Assembly: GCF_001981305.1 (NCBI RefSeq) | Contig: NZ_MSCW01000005.1 | Span: forward strand, 62,001-126,000 | Origin: Marinobacter lutaoensis | Lineage (GTDB): Bacteria > Pseudomonadota > Gammaproteobacteria > Pseudomonadales > Oleiphilaceae | Reading direction: 5' to 3' | Length of the DNA stretch: 64,000 nucleotides | Shown: positions 10,421 to 18,918 of the stretch, piece by piece | Layout of the letters: each line of letters begins with the position of its first letter | Numbering within the stretch: position 1 is the first letter of the stretch | The notes under the pieces: model-generated | Seen by the model: only the letters and a program-made list of their open reading frames with translations | What the model was told of the DNA's origin: nothing | Databases searched by the model: none | Program-made: the position numbers and the translations under genes

Positions 10421-10537
10421 TTCTGGGCGAAAATATGGGGTATCGGGGCGAGCCAGGGCCGATCTGTGATCCTTGCCAGGGGCTGGATGCCAGCCCCGTG
10501 TGTGCCTCTTGAAAGGCGGGTTGGATTTGTGCTATTG

Positions 10538-10553
10538 GCCCAATATATGGGCA
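10538..10553 (+). promoter_or_regulatory. NrdR-box-like site B
   Basis: The core CAATATATGG at 10541-10550 fits the NrdR core CwAtATaTwG except for one position. Its centre is 31 bp from site C, the three-turn spacing typical of paired NrdR boxes. Confidence 0.5.
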
Positions 10554-10568
10554 TCTTTTGCGAAAGTA

Positions 10569-10584
10569 TAACAGGATATAGTGG
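10569..10584 (-). promoter_or_regulatory. NrdR-box-like site C
   Basis: On the minus strand it reads CCACTATATCCTGTTA, matching the CwAtAT half and the distal TG of the NrdR consensus. It pairs with site B at 31 bp centre to centre. Confidence 0.5.
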
Positions 10585-10701
10585 TCTGTGAATAAGAAGG
10601 GAACTATGACCCTCACCGCCTCCGCAAAGAAAATCAATGGCGGAAGGGTTGAATTTCGGGAAACTTCTGTTAGGTGGGGCCGTGTGTGATGTTGTTTCGG
10701 A

Positions 10702-10717
10702 TCACTATATCTAGTGG
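10702..10717 (+). promoter_or_regulatory. NrdR-box-like site D
   Basis: TCACTATATCTAGTGG is a near-perfect dyad (CACTA then TAGTG) and the best fit to the NrdR consensus here. It is nearer the divergent DUF6160-like gene (start 10877) than nrdJa. The rest of the 586 bp between 10291 and 10876 holds no gene that I can support. Confidence 0.5.
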
Positions 10718-10876
10718 TTATAAAAGCGCCGGCTCGGGCCAGATGATTTGCAAATGCAGGTTTTTGTGACACCTGCACGTATCCGGCGTTGACCTGTCGC
10801 TAAAGTATCGGTGTGGTGCCGAAGTCCTGCGGGGGCCCACAGGAAGTGATAACGACCATAATAAGGAACAAAAACA

Positions 10877-11686
10877 ATGAAAGGCCTGAAACCTACTGTG
10901 CTGGCGCTGTGCGTGGCCGGAGCGCCACCGGCCGTGCTGGCGGAAATCCGGCAACTGGACGATGACTCAATGGGCAATATCACCGGCCAGGCCGGTGTCA
11001 CCATCGAACTGGAAACCCGGATCAACATCGACCGATTCATCTACACCGACGAGGGTTCGTTGGAGATCAACGACATTGTCGTAGGCGGCGCCAACCGCAC
11101 GGACATGTTTTCCGAAACGGGTGTGAACCTGGTTGGAACCGCCAGTGACAACCTTGACAACATCCGCATCAACATTGACCTGGCCAATGATGGCGATGCC
11201 ATCATTAACCTGCTGCCGCTGTCGTTCAATGCGGTGGATCTGAGGGTCACCACCGGTGCCTGGAATCTGGCCGGCAGCGGCGGTTCGACCACGGTGATGG
11301 ACAACTTCCGAATGGATGCGCTGATCGGCTCGGGAACCCTGCGTGTCGACACCGCCACTGACACCCTGAATTTCCGCACGGACATCGCCATCGACGACAT
11401 GGACTTCGACGTGCCGTTCCTGGCGTTGGGCATTCGGGATTTCCAGCTGACCGGCGCGGACTATGATCTGCAGGCACCCCAGCCACTGCGTCTGTTCGCA
11501 GGGGTCGATATGGACATCTACAAGGCGCGGAACGCGCAGAACGTGGACAGCCTGGCCATCGATCTGCACACCTTTGAGGCGGATATCCGCATCGGTGGTA
11601 TCTTGGTGGGAGGGACCTCCATCGGTTCCGTTGCTCTGGACAACTTGGCGATCACCGATACCTCGATGCTCATCTACGGGCACTGA
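10877..11686 (+). CDS. Secreted DUF6160-like surface protein, function unknown
   Basis: A 269-residue exported protein. A signal peptide (about residues 1-22, hydrophobic stretch LALCVAGAPPAVLA) is followed by a short motif LDDDSMGNITGQAGVTIELE; this D-rich, S/N-x-x-T/S-GQxG pattern right after the signal peptide is typical of DUF6160-like proteins of Pseudomonas and marine relatives. The rest is acidic, rich in Asp, Asn and Ile, and built of alternating strand-like segments, which suggests a beta-sheet or beta-helix surface protein. No cysteine lipobox is seen. AAGGAAC precedes the ATG. The assignment to the family is from memory of the N-terminal motif; the role is unknown. Confidence 0.75.
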   Translation: MKGLKPTVLALCVAGAPPAVLAEIRQLDDDSMGNITGQAGVTIELETRINIDRFIYTDEGSLEINDIVVGGANRTDMFSETGVNLVGTASDNLDNIRINIDLANDGDAIINLLPLSFNAVDLRVTTGAWNLAGSGGSTTVMDNFRMDALIGSGTLRVDTATDTLNFRTDIAIDDMDFDVPFLALGIRDFQLTGADYDLQAPQPLRLFAGVDMDIYKARNAQNVDSLAIDLHTFEADIRIGGILVGGTSIGSVALDNLAITDTSMLIYGH

Positions 11687-11732
11687 GGCGGCGGGGACCG
11701 GAGCCGGGTGGCGCCGGTCCCCACTGCCAAGT

Positions 11733-12527
11733 TCAGCCCAGCAGCAGACTGTCGTCGTCCACCTTCAGGCCCCGCTGCTGCTCGAACAGTCCCAGCAGGT
11801 CTTTCACTTCCAGGCCCTCCCGTTCCTTGCCGGCGATGTCGAACACCACCTGCCCCTGGTGCAGCATCACCGTGCGGGAGCCCACCTCCAGCGCCTGTTT
11901 CATGCTGTGAGTCACCATCAGAGCGGTGAGCTTCTGTTCTTCAATGATCTTCTGGGTGAGCTCCAGGACAAAGGCCGCAGTCTTCGGATCCAGAGCGGCG
12001 GTGTGCTCGTCCAGCAGCAGGATGCTGGAGGGGGTCAGGCTAGCCATCAGTAGACTGACCGCCTGACGCTGACCGCCGGAGAGCAGGCCCATCTTGTCGC
12101 CCAAGCGGTTTTCCAACCCCAGCTTCAGGGATGACAGGCTGTCACGGAACCGTTCCAGATACTGTTTCTTGACGGCGCCGCTCAGTCCCCGGCGCTGGCC
12201 CCGCTTGATGGCCAGGGCGAGGTTTTCCTCGATGGTCAGGTTTTCGCAGGTGCCCGCCAGGGGGTCCTGGAACACCCGAGCCACACGGGCGGCCCGTTTG
12301 TGCGTGGGCAGGCGCGTGACATCCTGGTTGTCCACGATGATTTGCCCGCTGTCCACCATCACCTCGCCCGCCAGGGCGTTGAGAAACGTGGATTTGCCGG
12401 CGCCGTTGCTGCCGATGACCGTGACGAACTCACCCTGGTTCACGGTCAGACTCATGCCCCGCAGGGCGGGGTTCTCCAGGGGGGTTCCCTTGCCGAAGGT
12501 CAGTCGGAGATCGGTTGCACTGATCAT
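11733..12527 (-). CDS. ABC importer ATPase (TrpXYZ-like system)
   Basis: The 264-residue ATP-binding subunit of an importer. It has Walker A IGSNGAGKSTFLNAL, signature LLSGGQRQAVSLLMA, Walker B SILLLDEHTAALDPKTA and a switch histidine in ALMVTHSMKQALEVG. It is the last gene of a minus-strand operon (binding protein, permease, ATPase) and starts 9 bases after the permease stop, with GAGGA upstream. The set belongs to the family of COG2984 systems, some of which carry tryptophan or tyrosine in Gram-positive bacteria; the substrate here cannot be read from the sequence. Confidence 0.88.
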   Translation of the reverse strand: MISATDLRLTFGKGTPLENPALRGMSLTVNQGEFVTVIGSNGAGKSTFLNALAGEVMVDSGQIIVDNQDVTRLPTHKRAARVARVFQDPLAGTCENLTIEENLALAIKRGQRRGLSGAVKKQYLERFRDSLSSLKLGLENRLGDKMGLLSGGQRQAVSLLMASLTPSSILLLDEHTAALDPKTAAFVLELTQKIIEEQKLTALMVTHSMKQALEVGSRTVMLHQGQVVFDIAGKEREGLEVKDLLGLFEQQRGLKVDDDSLLLG

Positions 12528-12536
12528 GTCGTGTCC

Positions 12537-13439
12537 TCAGGCTTTCTTGCGAGTGAGCTTGCCGACGACGGAATTGCGAACGCCGGGCAATACGATGGCG
12601 AGAGTGACCAGAACGGCGGTGATCAGGTTCAGATCCTGGGCCTGGAGGCCCAGGACATCCGCGTTCAGGGCGAAGGCGATGGCCAGTCGGTAGATGATGG
12701 CGCCCACCACGCAGGCGATCAGCGCCCGGATCACGGAAGAAGGCGTGACCAGGGCCTCACCCCCGATCAGGGAGGCCAGGCCGATCACGATCACGCCCAC
12801 GCCCATGGTGACATCCGCGGCGCCCTGGCTCTGGGCGAACAGCGCTCCGGCCAGTCCGACCAGCCCATTGGACAGCGCGACGCCGAGGACGATCATGGCG
12901 CCGGTGGCGATGCCCTGGGCCCGGGCCATGCGAGGATTGGCCCCGGTGGCGCGCATGGCCAGACCCACCTCTGATTTCATGAACCGCCACAGCAGGAGCA
13001 GGGCCACCAGAACCACCAGGGCGAACAGCAGCACCGGTACTTGATGAAAGGCCAGCCCCAGGTCGTACCACGGGGTCAGTACGGTTTCCTCGGTGAGCAG
13101 CGCGACGTTGGGACGCCCCATGACTCTCAGATTGACAGAGTACAGGGCGATCATGGTGAGAATAGAGGCCAGCAGGTTCAGGATCTTGAGTTTGACATTG
13201 AGCAGGGCGGTCACCGCGCCCGCTGCCATGCCCGCCAGTACGGCAGCACCGGTGGCAATCCAGGGGTTCCAGCCATGAATGATCAGCATGGCGGCCACGG
13301 CGGCCCCCAGCGGGAAGCTACCGTCAACCGTCAGGTCGGGAAAGTCGAGGACACGAAAGGAAATGTAGATACCGAAAGCGACCAGACCGTAGATCAGTCC
13401 GGTTTCGAGGGCACCGTAAAAAGCAATTTCACTGAGCAT
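12537..13439 (-). CDS. ABC importer permease (TrpXYZ-like system)
   Basis: A 300-residue integral membrane protein with about eight or nine hydrophobic segments, of the same fold class as branched-chain amino acid permeases. Conserved stretches include SFRVLDFPDLTVDGSFPLGAAV near the N-terminus and MRATGANPRMARAQGI in the cytoplasmic loop that meets the ATPase. It lies between the binding-protein and ATPase genes; the gap to the binding-protein gene holds a strong hairpin, which suggests lower expression of permease and ATPase than of the binding protein. Confidence 0.87.
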   Translation of the reverse strand: MLSEIAFYGALETGLIYGLVAFGIYISFRVLDFPDLTVDGSFPLGAAVAAMLIIHGWNPWIATGAAVLAGMAAGAVTALLNVKLKILNLLASILTMIALYSVNLRVMGRPNVALLTEETVLTPWYDLGLAFHQVPVLLFALVVLVALLLLWRFMKSEVGLAMRATGANPRMARAQGIATGAMIVLGVALSNGLVGLAGALFAQSQGAADVTMGVGVIVIGLASLIGGEALVTPSSVIRALIACVVGAIIYRLAIAFALNADVLGLQAQDLNLITAVLVTLAIVLPGVRNSVVGKLTRKKA

Positions 13440-13460
13440 GGGTCGTTTTCACTGTGAACG

Positions 13461-13492
13461 AAAAACGGGCGGGCCCTTGTGGGGTCCGCCCG
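13461..13492 (-). terminator. Intercistronic hairpin with T-run (attenuator)
   Basis: On the minus strand an 11 bp GC-rich stem (arms 13482-13492 and 13466-13476, one G-T pair) is followed by five T residues (13461-13465). It lies between the binding-protein gene and the permease gene, so it probably works as a partial terminator that lets binding protein outnumber the membrane parts. Confidence 0.75.
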
Positions 13493-13507
13493 TATGGGTC
13501 AGGGCGT

Positions 13508-14482
13508 TTACTGGTTGTTCCGGATGACTTCCTTGGCGTCCCGGATCAGGTCGTCGGACAGAGTGATGCCCATCCGCTCGGCGGCGTCCGGGTTAACGAA
13601 CAGGTCCAGGGTGTCCATGGTTTCCACCGGCATGTCGGCGGTGCCGGCTCCCTGGAGAATCCGGTAGACCATCTGTCCGGTCTGGCGGCCGTGCTCATAG
13701 TAGTTGAAGCCTAGGGCCGCCACCGCGCCGCGCTCGACCGTGGCGGTATCGGCGGCGAACACCGGAATCTTGGCGCGTTCGCCCACGGAAATGACCGCCT
13801 CGGCGGCACTGATAACGGTGTTGTCGGTGGTCAGGTAGATGGCATCGACATCGCCCACCAGCGAGCGGGCCGCGCCCAGCACCTCGGAGGTCTTGGTGGC
13901 TGCAGCCTTGACCAGGGTCAGACCGCGGGCAGCCAGTCGTTCGTCCAGCAGATTCACCAGGGATACCGCGTTGGCCTCACCGGGGTTGTACACCGTGCCG
14001 ATGCGCTTGGCTTCCGGCATCACCCGCTGCAGCAGGTCGATATGCTTCTCGATGGGCAGCATGTCGCTGACGCCGGTGATGTTCCCGCCGGGGGCTTCCA
14101 GCGATCGGACCAGTTTGGCGCCAACCGGATCGGTAACGGCGGAGAACACCACCGGGATATTCTTGGCCGCCGCTGCCACGGTCTGCGCGGACGGAGTTGC
14201 GATGGCCACGATGACGTCGGGGTTCTCGCCCACGAACTTGCGGGCGATCTGGGACGCGATGGCCGCGTTGCCCTGGGCGCTCTCGTGCAGGACGGTCAGG
14301 TTTTCGCCTTCCTTGTAACCCTGTTCTGCCAGCTGGTCCTTGATACCCTGGTAGACGGCGTCCAGTGCCGGGTGTTCAACGATCTGCGTAATGGCTACGG
14401 TCTTGGCGTCCTGCGCCTGGACCAGGCTTGCCGCCGCCAGCAGTGAAGCACCCACGAGAGTGCGCAGAGTTCTCTTGGCCAT
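13508..14482 (-). CDS. ABC importer periplasmic binding protein (COG2984)
   Basis: A 324-residue exported binding protein. The signal peptide runs to about residue 23 (LLAAASLVQAQ, no lipobox cysteine). The mature part shows the two-lobed pattern of COG2984 proteins: AITQIVEHPALDAVYQGIKD, IASQIARKFVGENPDVIVAIATPSAQT, NIPVVFSAVTDPVGAKLV, NITGVSDMLPI, and GFNYYEHGRQTGQMVYRIL. First gene of the three-gene minus-strand operon. The ligand is unknown: relatives bind tryptophan, tyrosine or other small molecules. Confidence 0.88.
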   Translation of the reverse strand: MAKRTLRTLVGASLLAAASLVQAQDAKTVAITQIVEHPALDAVYQGIKDQLAEQGYKEGENLTVLHESAQGNAAIASQIARKFVGENPDVIVAIATPSAQTVAAAAKNIPVVFSAVTDPVGAKLVRSLEAPGGNITGVSDMLPIEKHIDLLQRVMPEAKRIGTVYNPGEANAVSLVNLLDERLAARGLTLVKAAATKTSEVLGAARSLVGDVDAIYLTTDNTVISAAEAVISVGERAKIPVFAADTATVERGAVAALGFNYYEHGRQTGQMVYRILQGAGTADMPVETMDTLDLFVNPDAAERMGITLSDDLIRDAKEVIRNNQ

Positions 14483-14665
14483 ATCCCCATCTCCGAGTCA
14501 TGACTGGTTTGACGTTGTGTCGGGTCCGGAATCCGGAAAGTGCGGAAGTTTACCACAGCCCTGCGGGTTAGGGGGTAGGGAAGACGCGGTTTCTGGGGCA
14601 AAACAGAGAAAGTTGTTTTTTTTGAATAGTTTTGGCTTGGTCACACCTTGCCGGGCGATACCGTG

Positions 14666-14693
14666 TTGAAATACCCTACGAAAGTCTAATAAT
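14666..14693 (+). promoter_or_regulatory. Likely sigma-70 promoter of the acyl-CoA ligase gene
   Basis: TTGAAA (14666-14671) and AATAAT (14688-14693) are separated by 16 bp and lie 65 bases upstream of the ligase ATG. Confidence 0.45.
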
Positions 14694-14757
14694 GACTCGA
14701 ACAAGCCGGATAACCGGCGATTTTGTGCACAACGTAACTAATAATAAAGGAAAGTCC

Positions 14758-16425
14758 ATGGACACAACGAACAAGCTTCCCCTGGAAATGGTGTACCACT
14801 GGGAAACGGCGAAGAAGGACGTCCGCTACATGACCCAGCCGGTTGGTGACGGCCAAGTGGTCGAGTACACCTGGGGGCGGGCCGTGGAGGAGGCCCGGCG
14901 CATGGCCTCTTATCTCAAGTCCCTCGACCTCCCGGAAAAGAGCCGCATCGGTCTGATCTCCAAGAACTGCGCGCACTGGATCATGACGGACTGGGCGATC
15001 TGGATGGCGGGGCATGTTTCCGTGCCGCTGTACCCCACCTTGAACGCGGATACCGTCAACTACATCCTCAACCACGCCGAGTGCGATGTTCTGTTTGTCG
15101 GCAAGCTGGACGACTGGGAGATGATGAAGCCGGGCGTGCCCGAGTCGGTTCGCTGCATCTCCTATCCGCTGAGCCCTCCCAACGATTTTGAAACCTGGGA
15201 CGACATCATCCGCCAGCACGCGCCATTGGCGGGGGAAAGCCACCGGGCGGCGGACGAACTGGCCACCATCGTCTATACCTCCGGCAGCACCGGCCGGCCC
15301 AAGGGGGTTATGCTGAGCTTCGGCAACATGGCGTTTGCCGCGACGGGAGGTATTCAGACACTGGGCGTCGGGGCCAACGAACGTATGCTGTCGTACCTGC
15401 CGCTGGCGCATGTGTTCGAGCGTACCTTCGTGGAACTGGGGTCCCTGTATGCCGGCTTCGAACTCTATTTTGCCGAGTCCCTGGACACCTTCGTGAAGGA
15501 CCTGCAGCGGGCCCAGCCGACGCTGTTCCTGTCGGTTCCCCGTCTGTGGGTGAAATTCCAGCACGGGGTGCTGCAAAAACTGCCGAAGCAGAAGCTGGAC
15601 CGACTGCTGAAGGTGCCCGTGCTCAATCGGCTGATCAAGAAAAAGATCCTCAAGGGTCTGGGGCTGGACAAGGTCAAACTGGCCGGCAGCGGTTCGGCGC
15701 CCCTGTCGCATGACGTACTCGACTGGTACCGGAATCTGGGTCTGGAGTTGCTGGAAGGTTACGGCATGTCAGAGAATTTCGCCTATTCGCACATGAACAA
15801 GCCGGGCCGGACCCGCACCGGCTACGTGGGTGAGCCGCTGCCGGGCGTGGAAGTGAGAATCAGCGAGGAAGGCGAGGTGCTGGTCAAGAGCCCTGCGACC
15901 ATGATGGGCTATTACAAAGACGAGGAGAAAACCCGGGAAGCCTTCACCGAGGACGGCTTTCTCCGGACCGGTGACAAGGGCGAGATCGACGAGCTGGGCC
16001 GCCTGAAACTGACCGGCCGCATCAAGGAGATTTTCAAGACCAGCAAAGGCAAGTACATCGCTCCGGCGCCGATCGAGAATCGCCTGATGTCCCATGACGC
16101 CATTGAGATGGTGTGTGTGTCCGGCGCCAACCAGACCCAGCCCCACGCGCTGGTCATGCTGGGTGAGGAAACCCGCCCCAAACTGGCGGACGAGGCGTTC
16201 CGTAAGGAGTTGGAGGACAGCTTCAAGGCGCTGATCCAGGAGGTGAACCGGACCGTCGATCCGCACGAGCAACTGGCCTTCATCACCGTGGTCAGCGACG
16301 AGTGGTCCATCGAGAACAGCTTCCTGACACCGACGCTGAAGCTCAAGCGCAACGTGGTCGAGGATGCCTATCAGTCGAAGGTGGACAGCTGGTACGCCCA
16401 GAAGCAGCCGGTGATCTGGCAGTAA
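14758..16425 (+). CDS. Long-chain fatty acid-CoA ligase (AMP-binding, COG1022 type)
   Basis: Activates a fatty acid with ATP and CoA through an acyl-AMP intermediate. The 555-residue protein has the AMP-binding core TIVYTSGSTGRPKGVMLSF, YLPLAHVFER, GYGMSENFAYS, FLRTGDKGEIDELGRLKLTGR and the C-terminal lysine region GKYIAPAPIEN, in the arrangement of eukaryote-like COG1022 ligases rather than FadD. I start at the ATG at 14758, after AAAGGA; the frame is open upstream, but the residues there are not conserved. A hairpin terminator follows, and a thioesterase gene lies next on the same strand, perhaps working on the same acyl-CoA pool. Confidence 0.9.
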   Translation: MDTTNKLPLEMVYHWETAKKDVRYMTQPVGDGQVVEYTWGRAVEEARRMASYLKSLDLPEKSRIGLISKNCAHWIMTDWAIWMAGHVSVPLYPTLNADTVNYILNHAECDVLFVGKLDDWEMMKPGVPESVRCISYPLSPPNDFETWDDIIRQHAPLAGESHRAADELATIVYTSGSTGRPKGVMLSFGNMAFAATGGIQTLGVGANERMLSYLPLAHVFERTFVELGSLYAGFELYFAESLDTFVKDLQRAQPTLFLSVPRLWVKFQHGVLQKLPKQKLDRLLKVPVLNRLIKKKILKGLGLDKVKLAGSGSAPLSHDVLDWYRNLGLELLEGYGMSENFAYSHMNKPGRTRTGYVGEPLPGVEVRISEEGEVLVKSPATMMGYYKDEEKTREAFTEDGFLRTGDKGEIDELGRLKLTGRIKEIFKTSKGKYIAPAPIENRLMSHDAIEMVCVSGANQTQPHALVMLGEETRPKLADEAFRKELEDSFKALIQEVNRTVDPHEQLAFITVVSDEWSIENSFLTPTLKLKRNVVEDAYQSKVDSWYAQKQPVIWQ

Positions 16426-16450
16426 GCGCGCCGGCGGTGGCGCTTGAGGG

Positions 16451-16474
16451 AAAGGCCCGGAGACCCGGGCCTTT
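16451..16474 (+). terminator. Rho-independent terminator after the ligase gene
   Basis: A perfect 10 bp inverted repeat (16451-16460 with 16465-16474, loop AGAC) starts with AAA and ends with TTT followed by CTG. Confidence 0.8.
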
Positions 16475-16550
16475 CTGCTCTCCGGGCGACGTAAGTCGCA
16501 TAGGGAAACGCCAGGGGCGGGCCTAAACTTCGGGTAGTCAGGAGGAGTTT

Positions 16551-17030
16551 ATGTCCCAATTGGTTCTTCTTCAGAAACGCATTCACGATGAGATTCCCCT
16601 GTCCCGGGCTCTGGGCATCGAGCTCCAGTCCTGGGATGGCCGGACACTGGTGCTGTCCGCGCCCCTGGAGCCCAACCGCAACCACCAGGGCACCGGCTTT
16701 GGCGGCAGTGTCTATGCGGCGGCGGTGACCGCCGCCTGGGGACTGACGGAGCTGGCGCTGTCCGACCTTGGCTTGAAAGGTCATGTGGTGGTGCAAAGCG
16801 GTACCATCGACTACCTGGAACCGGTGGCGTCGGATTTCTTTGTGGTGTGCCGACTGCCCGGCGGGGAAATTCCGGAGCGTTTTCGCAAGAGCCTGGCCCG
16901 GCATGGCAAGGCGCGCCTGGATCTGACGGCGGAAGTGTTCTGTGGCACGCCGTCGCCGGTACCTGCGGGGGAACCGGTGGCGGTTTTTCAGGGCCGGTTC
17001 GTGGTCCGGGATGTGCGGTCCGGCCGCTAG
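16551..17030 (+). CDS. Hotdog-fold thioesterase, YiiD C-terminal-like
   Basis: A 159-residue protein of the hotdog superfamily, which mostly hydrolyses acyl-CoA or acyl-ACP thioesters. It matches the YiiD C-terminal-like group: N-terminal helix region LLQKRIHDEIPLSRALGIEL, the central helix stretch NHQGTGFGGSVYAAAVTAAWG, and strands around VVQSGTIDYLEPVASDF. The sequence AGGAG lies five bases before the ATG. It may be independently transcribed, because a terminator lies between it and the upstream ligase. Substrate chain length cannot be judged. Confidence 0.8.
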   Translation: MSQLVLLQKRIHDEIPLSRALGIELQSWDGRTLVLSAPLEPNRNHQGTGFGGSVYAAAVTAAWGLTELALSDLGLKGHVVVQSGTIDYLEPVASDFFVVCRLPGGEIPERFRKSLARHGKARLDLTAEVFCGTPSPVPAGEPVAVFQGRFVVRDVRSGR

Positions 17031-17051
17031 CCGGCACATCCGTCTCCCGGT

Positions 17052-18740
17052 TCAGGCGATGGAGCGGGTATTGGCGATGGAACGGCTCATCAGGATGATG
17101 GGGACGATGCCCGCCAGGACAATGATCAGTGAGGGCAGGGCGCTGTGGAACAGCCGTTCATCTGAGGCGAACTGGTAAACATAGGTGGCCAGGGTCTCGA
17201 AATTGAACGGACGCAGGATGAGGGTCGCCGGCAACTCTTTCATGCAATCGACAAACACCACCAGCGCGGCGGTCAACAGGGTGCCCCGCAGCATGGGCAG
17301 GTGGACCCGGACCAGCGTTCGGCCCGGAGTGTCGCCCAGTGAGCGGGAGGCCATGTCCATGCTGGGGGTGACCTTCTGCAGGGCGCTTTCCACGCTGCCC
17401 GCCGACACCGCCAGGAAACGCACAGTGTAAGCGAACACTAGGGCGAAGGTGGTGCCGCTGAGCAGCAACCCGCTGCTCACACCGACCGTGCGTCTCAGGG
17501 CGCCATCCAGCCAGTTGTCGAAGCCCGCCAGGGGGACAATCACCCCCACCGCGAGTACCGCGCCGGGCATGGCGTAGCCGAGTCCGGACAGACGCATCAG
17601 AACCTGCATGCCCCGGGTGTCGTGCAGCCGGCGGCTGTAGGCGAGGACCACCCCCACGGCCAGGGTGGTCAGGGCGGCGGTTCCAGACAGCAGCAGGCTG
17701 TTCAGTGTGTTTTCCACGAAATCCGGGTTCCAGCTTTCACCAAAATATTCCCAGGCGTAGAGCCCGAGGGTGGCCGCCGGCACCACGAAACCCAGGGTAA
17801 AGGGGATCAGGCAAACGGCGAGGCAGATGGCCTGCCTTGGTCGGGACAGGTTAAAGCGCTGAATGGGTTCCCGGTTGTCCCGGGCGGCGTACTGCTTCTG
17901 TTTGCGTCGGGAGTAGCGCTCCAGCGTGACCAAAATCACCACGAAAGCGAGCATGGTGGTGGCGATCTGGGCGGCCCCGCCGAGGTTGCCCAGGTTCATC
18001 CAGGTATCGAACAGGCCCGCTGTCAGGGTCTGCACGGCGAAAAAGTCGACGGTACCGAAATCGTTGAGCGTCTCCATCAGCACCAGCGACAGGCCAACCG
18101 CCACCGCCGGCCGGGCGATGGGCAGCACCACACGGAAAAACGTGCTCAGGGCCGAATGGCCGAGGCTTCGGCTGACCGCAAACAGGGATGGCGACTGCTC
18201 CAGAAACGCGGCCCGCGCCAACAGGTAGACATACGGATACAGCACCAGCCCCAGCATCAGTGTGGCGCCCCCGAGGCTGCGGATTTCCGGAAACCAGTAG
18301 TCGCTTGCGCTCTGCCAGCCAAACACCTCCCGCAGGGCCCGTTGCACGGGGCCTGCGTAATCCAGGAGGCTGGTGTAGACATAGGCGATCACATAGGCGG
18401 GAACGGCGAATGGCAGCAGCATGGCCCACTCGAAGAATCGGCGCCCGGGGAACTCGCACATGGTTACGGTCCAGGCCGTGGCCAGCCCGATCACCAGAGT
18501 GAGGACGCCCACGCCCAGCATCAGCTTGACGGTGGTGGTCAGGTAGCGGGGCAGGGTGGTGTCGATCAGGTGGGGCCAGATGTTCTCCTCGGGGAACAGA
18601 GCCAGATAGAGCACCGACAGGACCGGTAGCGCCACGATGGCGCTGATCAGGGTGGCGGCAAGAATCCAGCGACGGGAAGCACGCTTGGCCAGCAGAGGCT
18701 CGGACGTCGCGGGGGCGACGACGGTTACGGCTTCGGTCAT
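17052..18740 (-). CDS. fbpB: Fe(3+) ABC importer permease, FbpB type
   Basis: A 562-residue inner membrane protein made of two fused permease halves with about twelve hydrophobic segments, as in FbpB/SfuB. Each half carries a loop for ATPase contact, for example AVSRSLGHSALSTFFRVVLP in the first and MASRSLGDTPGRTLVRVHLP in the second. It lies 178 bases downstream of the iron-binding protein gene on the same strand. No ATPase gene follows: the next gene downstream is the convergent thioesterase. The ATPase must be encoded elsewhere. Confidence 0.9.
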   Translation of the reverse strand: MTEAVTVVAPATSEPLLAKRASRRWILAATLISAIVALPVLSVLYLALFPEENIWPHLIDTTLPRYLTTTVKLMLGVGVLTLVIGLATAWTVTMCEFPGRRFFEWAMLLPFAVPAYVIAYVYTSLLDYAGPVQRALREVFGWQSASDYWFPEIRSLGGATLMLGLVLYPYVYLLARAAFLEQSPSLFAVSRSLGHSALSTFFRVVLPIARPAVAVGLSLVLMETLNDFGTVDFFAVQTLTAGLFDTWMNLGNLGGAAQIATTMLAFVVILVTLERYSRRKQKQYAARDNREPIQRFNLSRPRQAICLAVCLIPFTLGFVVPAATLGLYAWEYFGESWNPDFVENTLNSLLLSGTAALTTLAVGVVLAYSRRLHDTRGMQVLMRLSGLGYAMPGAVLAVGVIVPLAGFDNWLDGALRRTVGVSSGLLLSGTTFALVFAYTVRFLAVSAGSVESALQKVTPSMDMASRSLGDTPGRTLVRVHLPMLRGTLLTAALVVFVDCMKELPATLILRPFNFETLATYVYQFASDERLFHSALPSLIIVLAGIVPIILMSRSIANTRSIA

Positions 18741-18838
18741 GGGGCTCCCGTCATTGAAATGCTAGTGAGAAGGATTGCCGATTGTAATCAGCGGAATCTG
18801 GCGCTGCAATGATCGGCGTCATTTCGGGGCGGGTTTAA

Positions 18839-18871
18839 CGACACAGGGGCGCCATGGGCGCCCCTGTGTCG
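18839..18871 (-). terminator. Strong intercistronic hairpin between fbpA and fbpB
   Basis: A perfect 15 bp inverted repeat (18839-18853 with 18857-18871, three-base loop). On the minus strand it is followed only by TTAAA, so it may act as an attenuator or as a 3' stabiliser of fbpA mRNA rather than a full terminator. Confidence 0.6.
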
Positions 18872-18918
18872 AGTGTCCGGAACATGGGGACTTCCGGAGC
18901 GTGGAAGCGGAGAGCGAA

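Noticed and set aside
10291..10876. Cobalamin riboswitch upstream of the B12-dependent nrdJab
   Set aside because: I looked for the conserved B12-box type sequence on both strands and did not see it; the NrdR-like sites are better supported.
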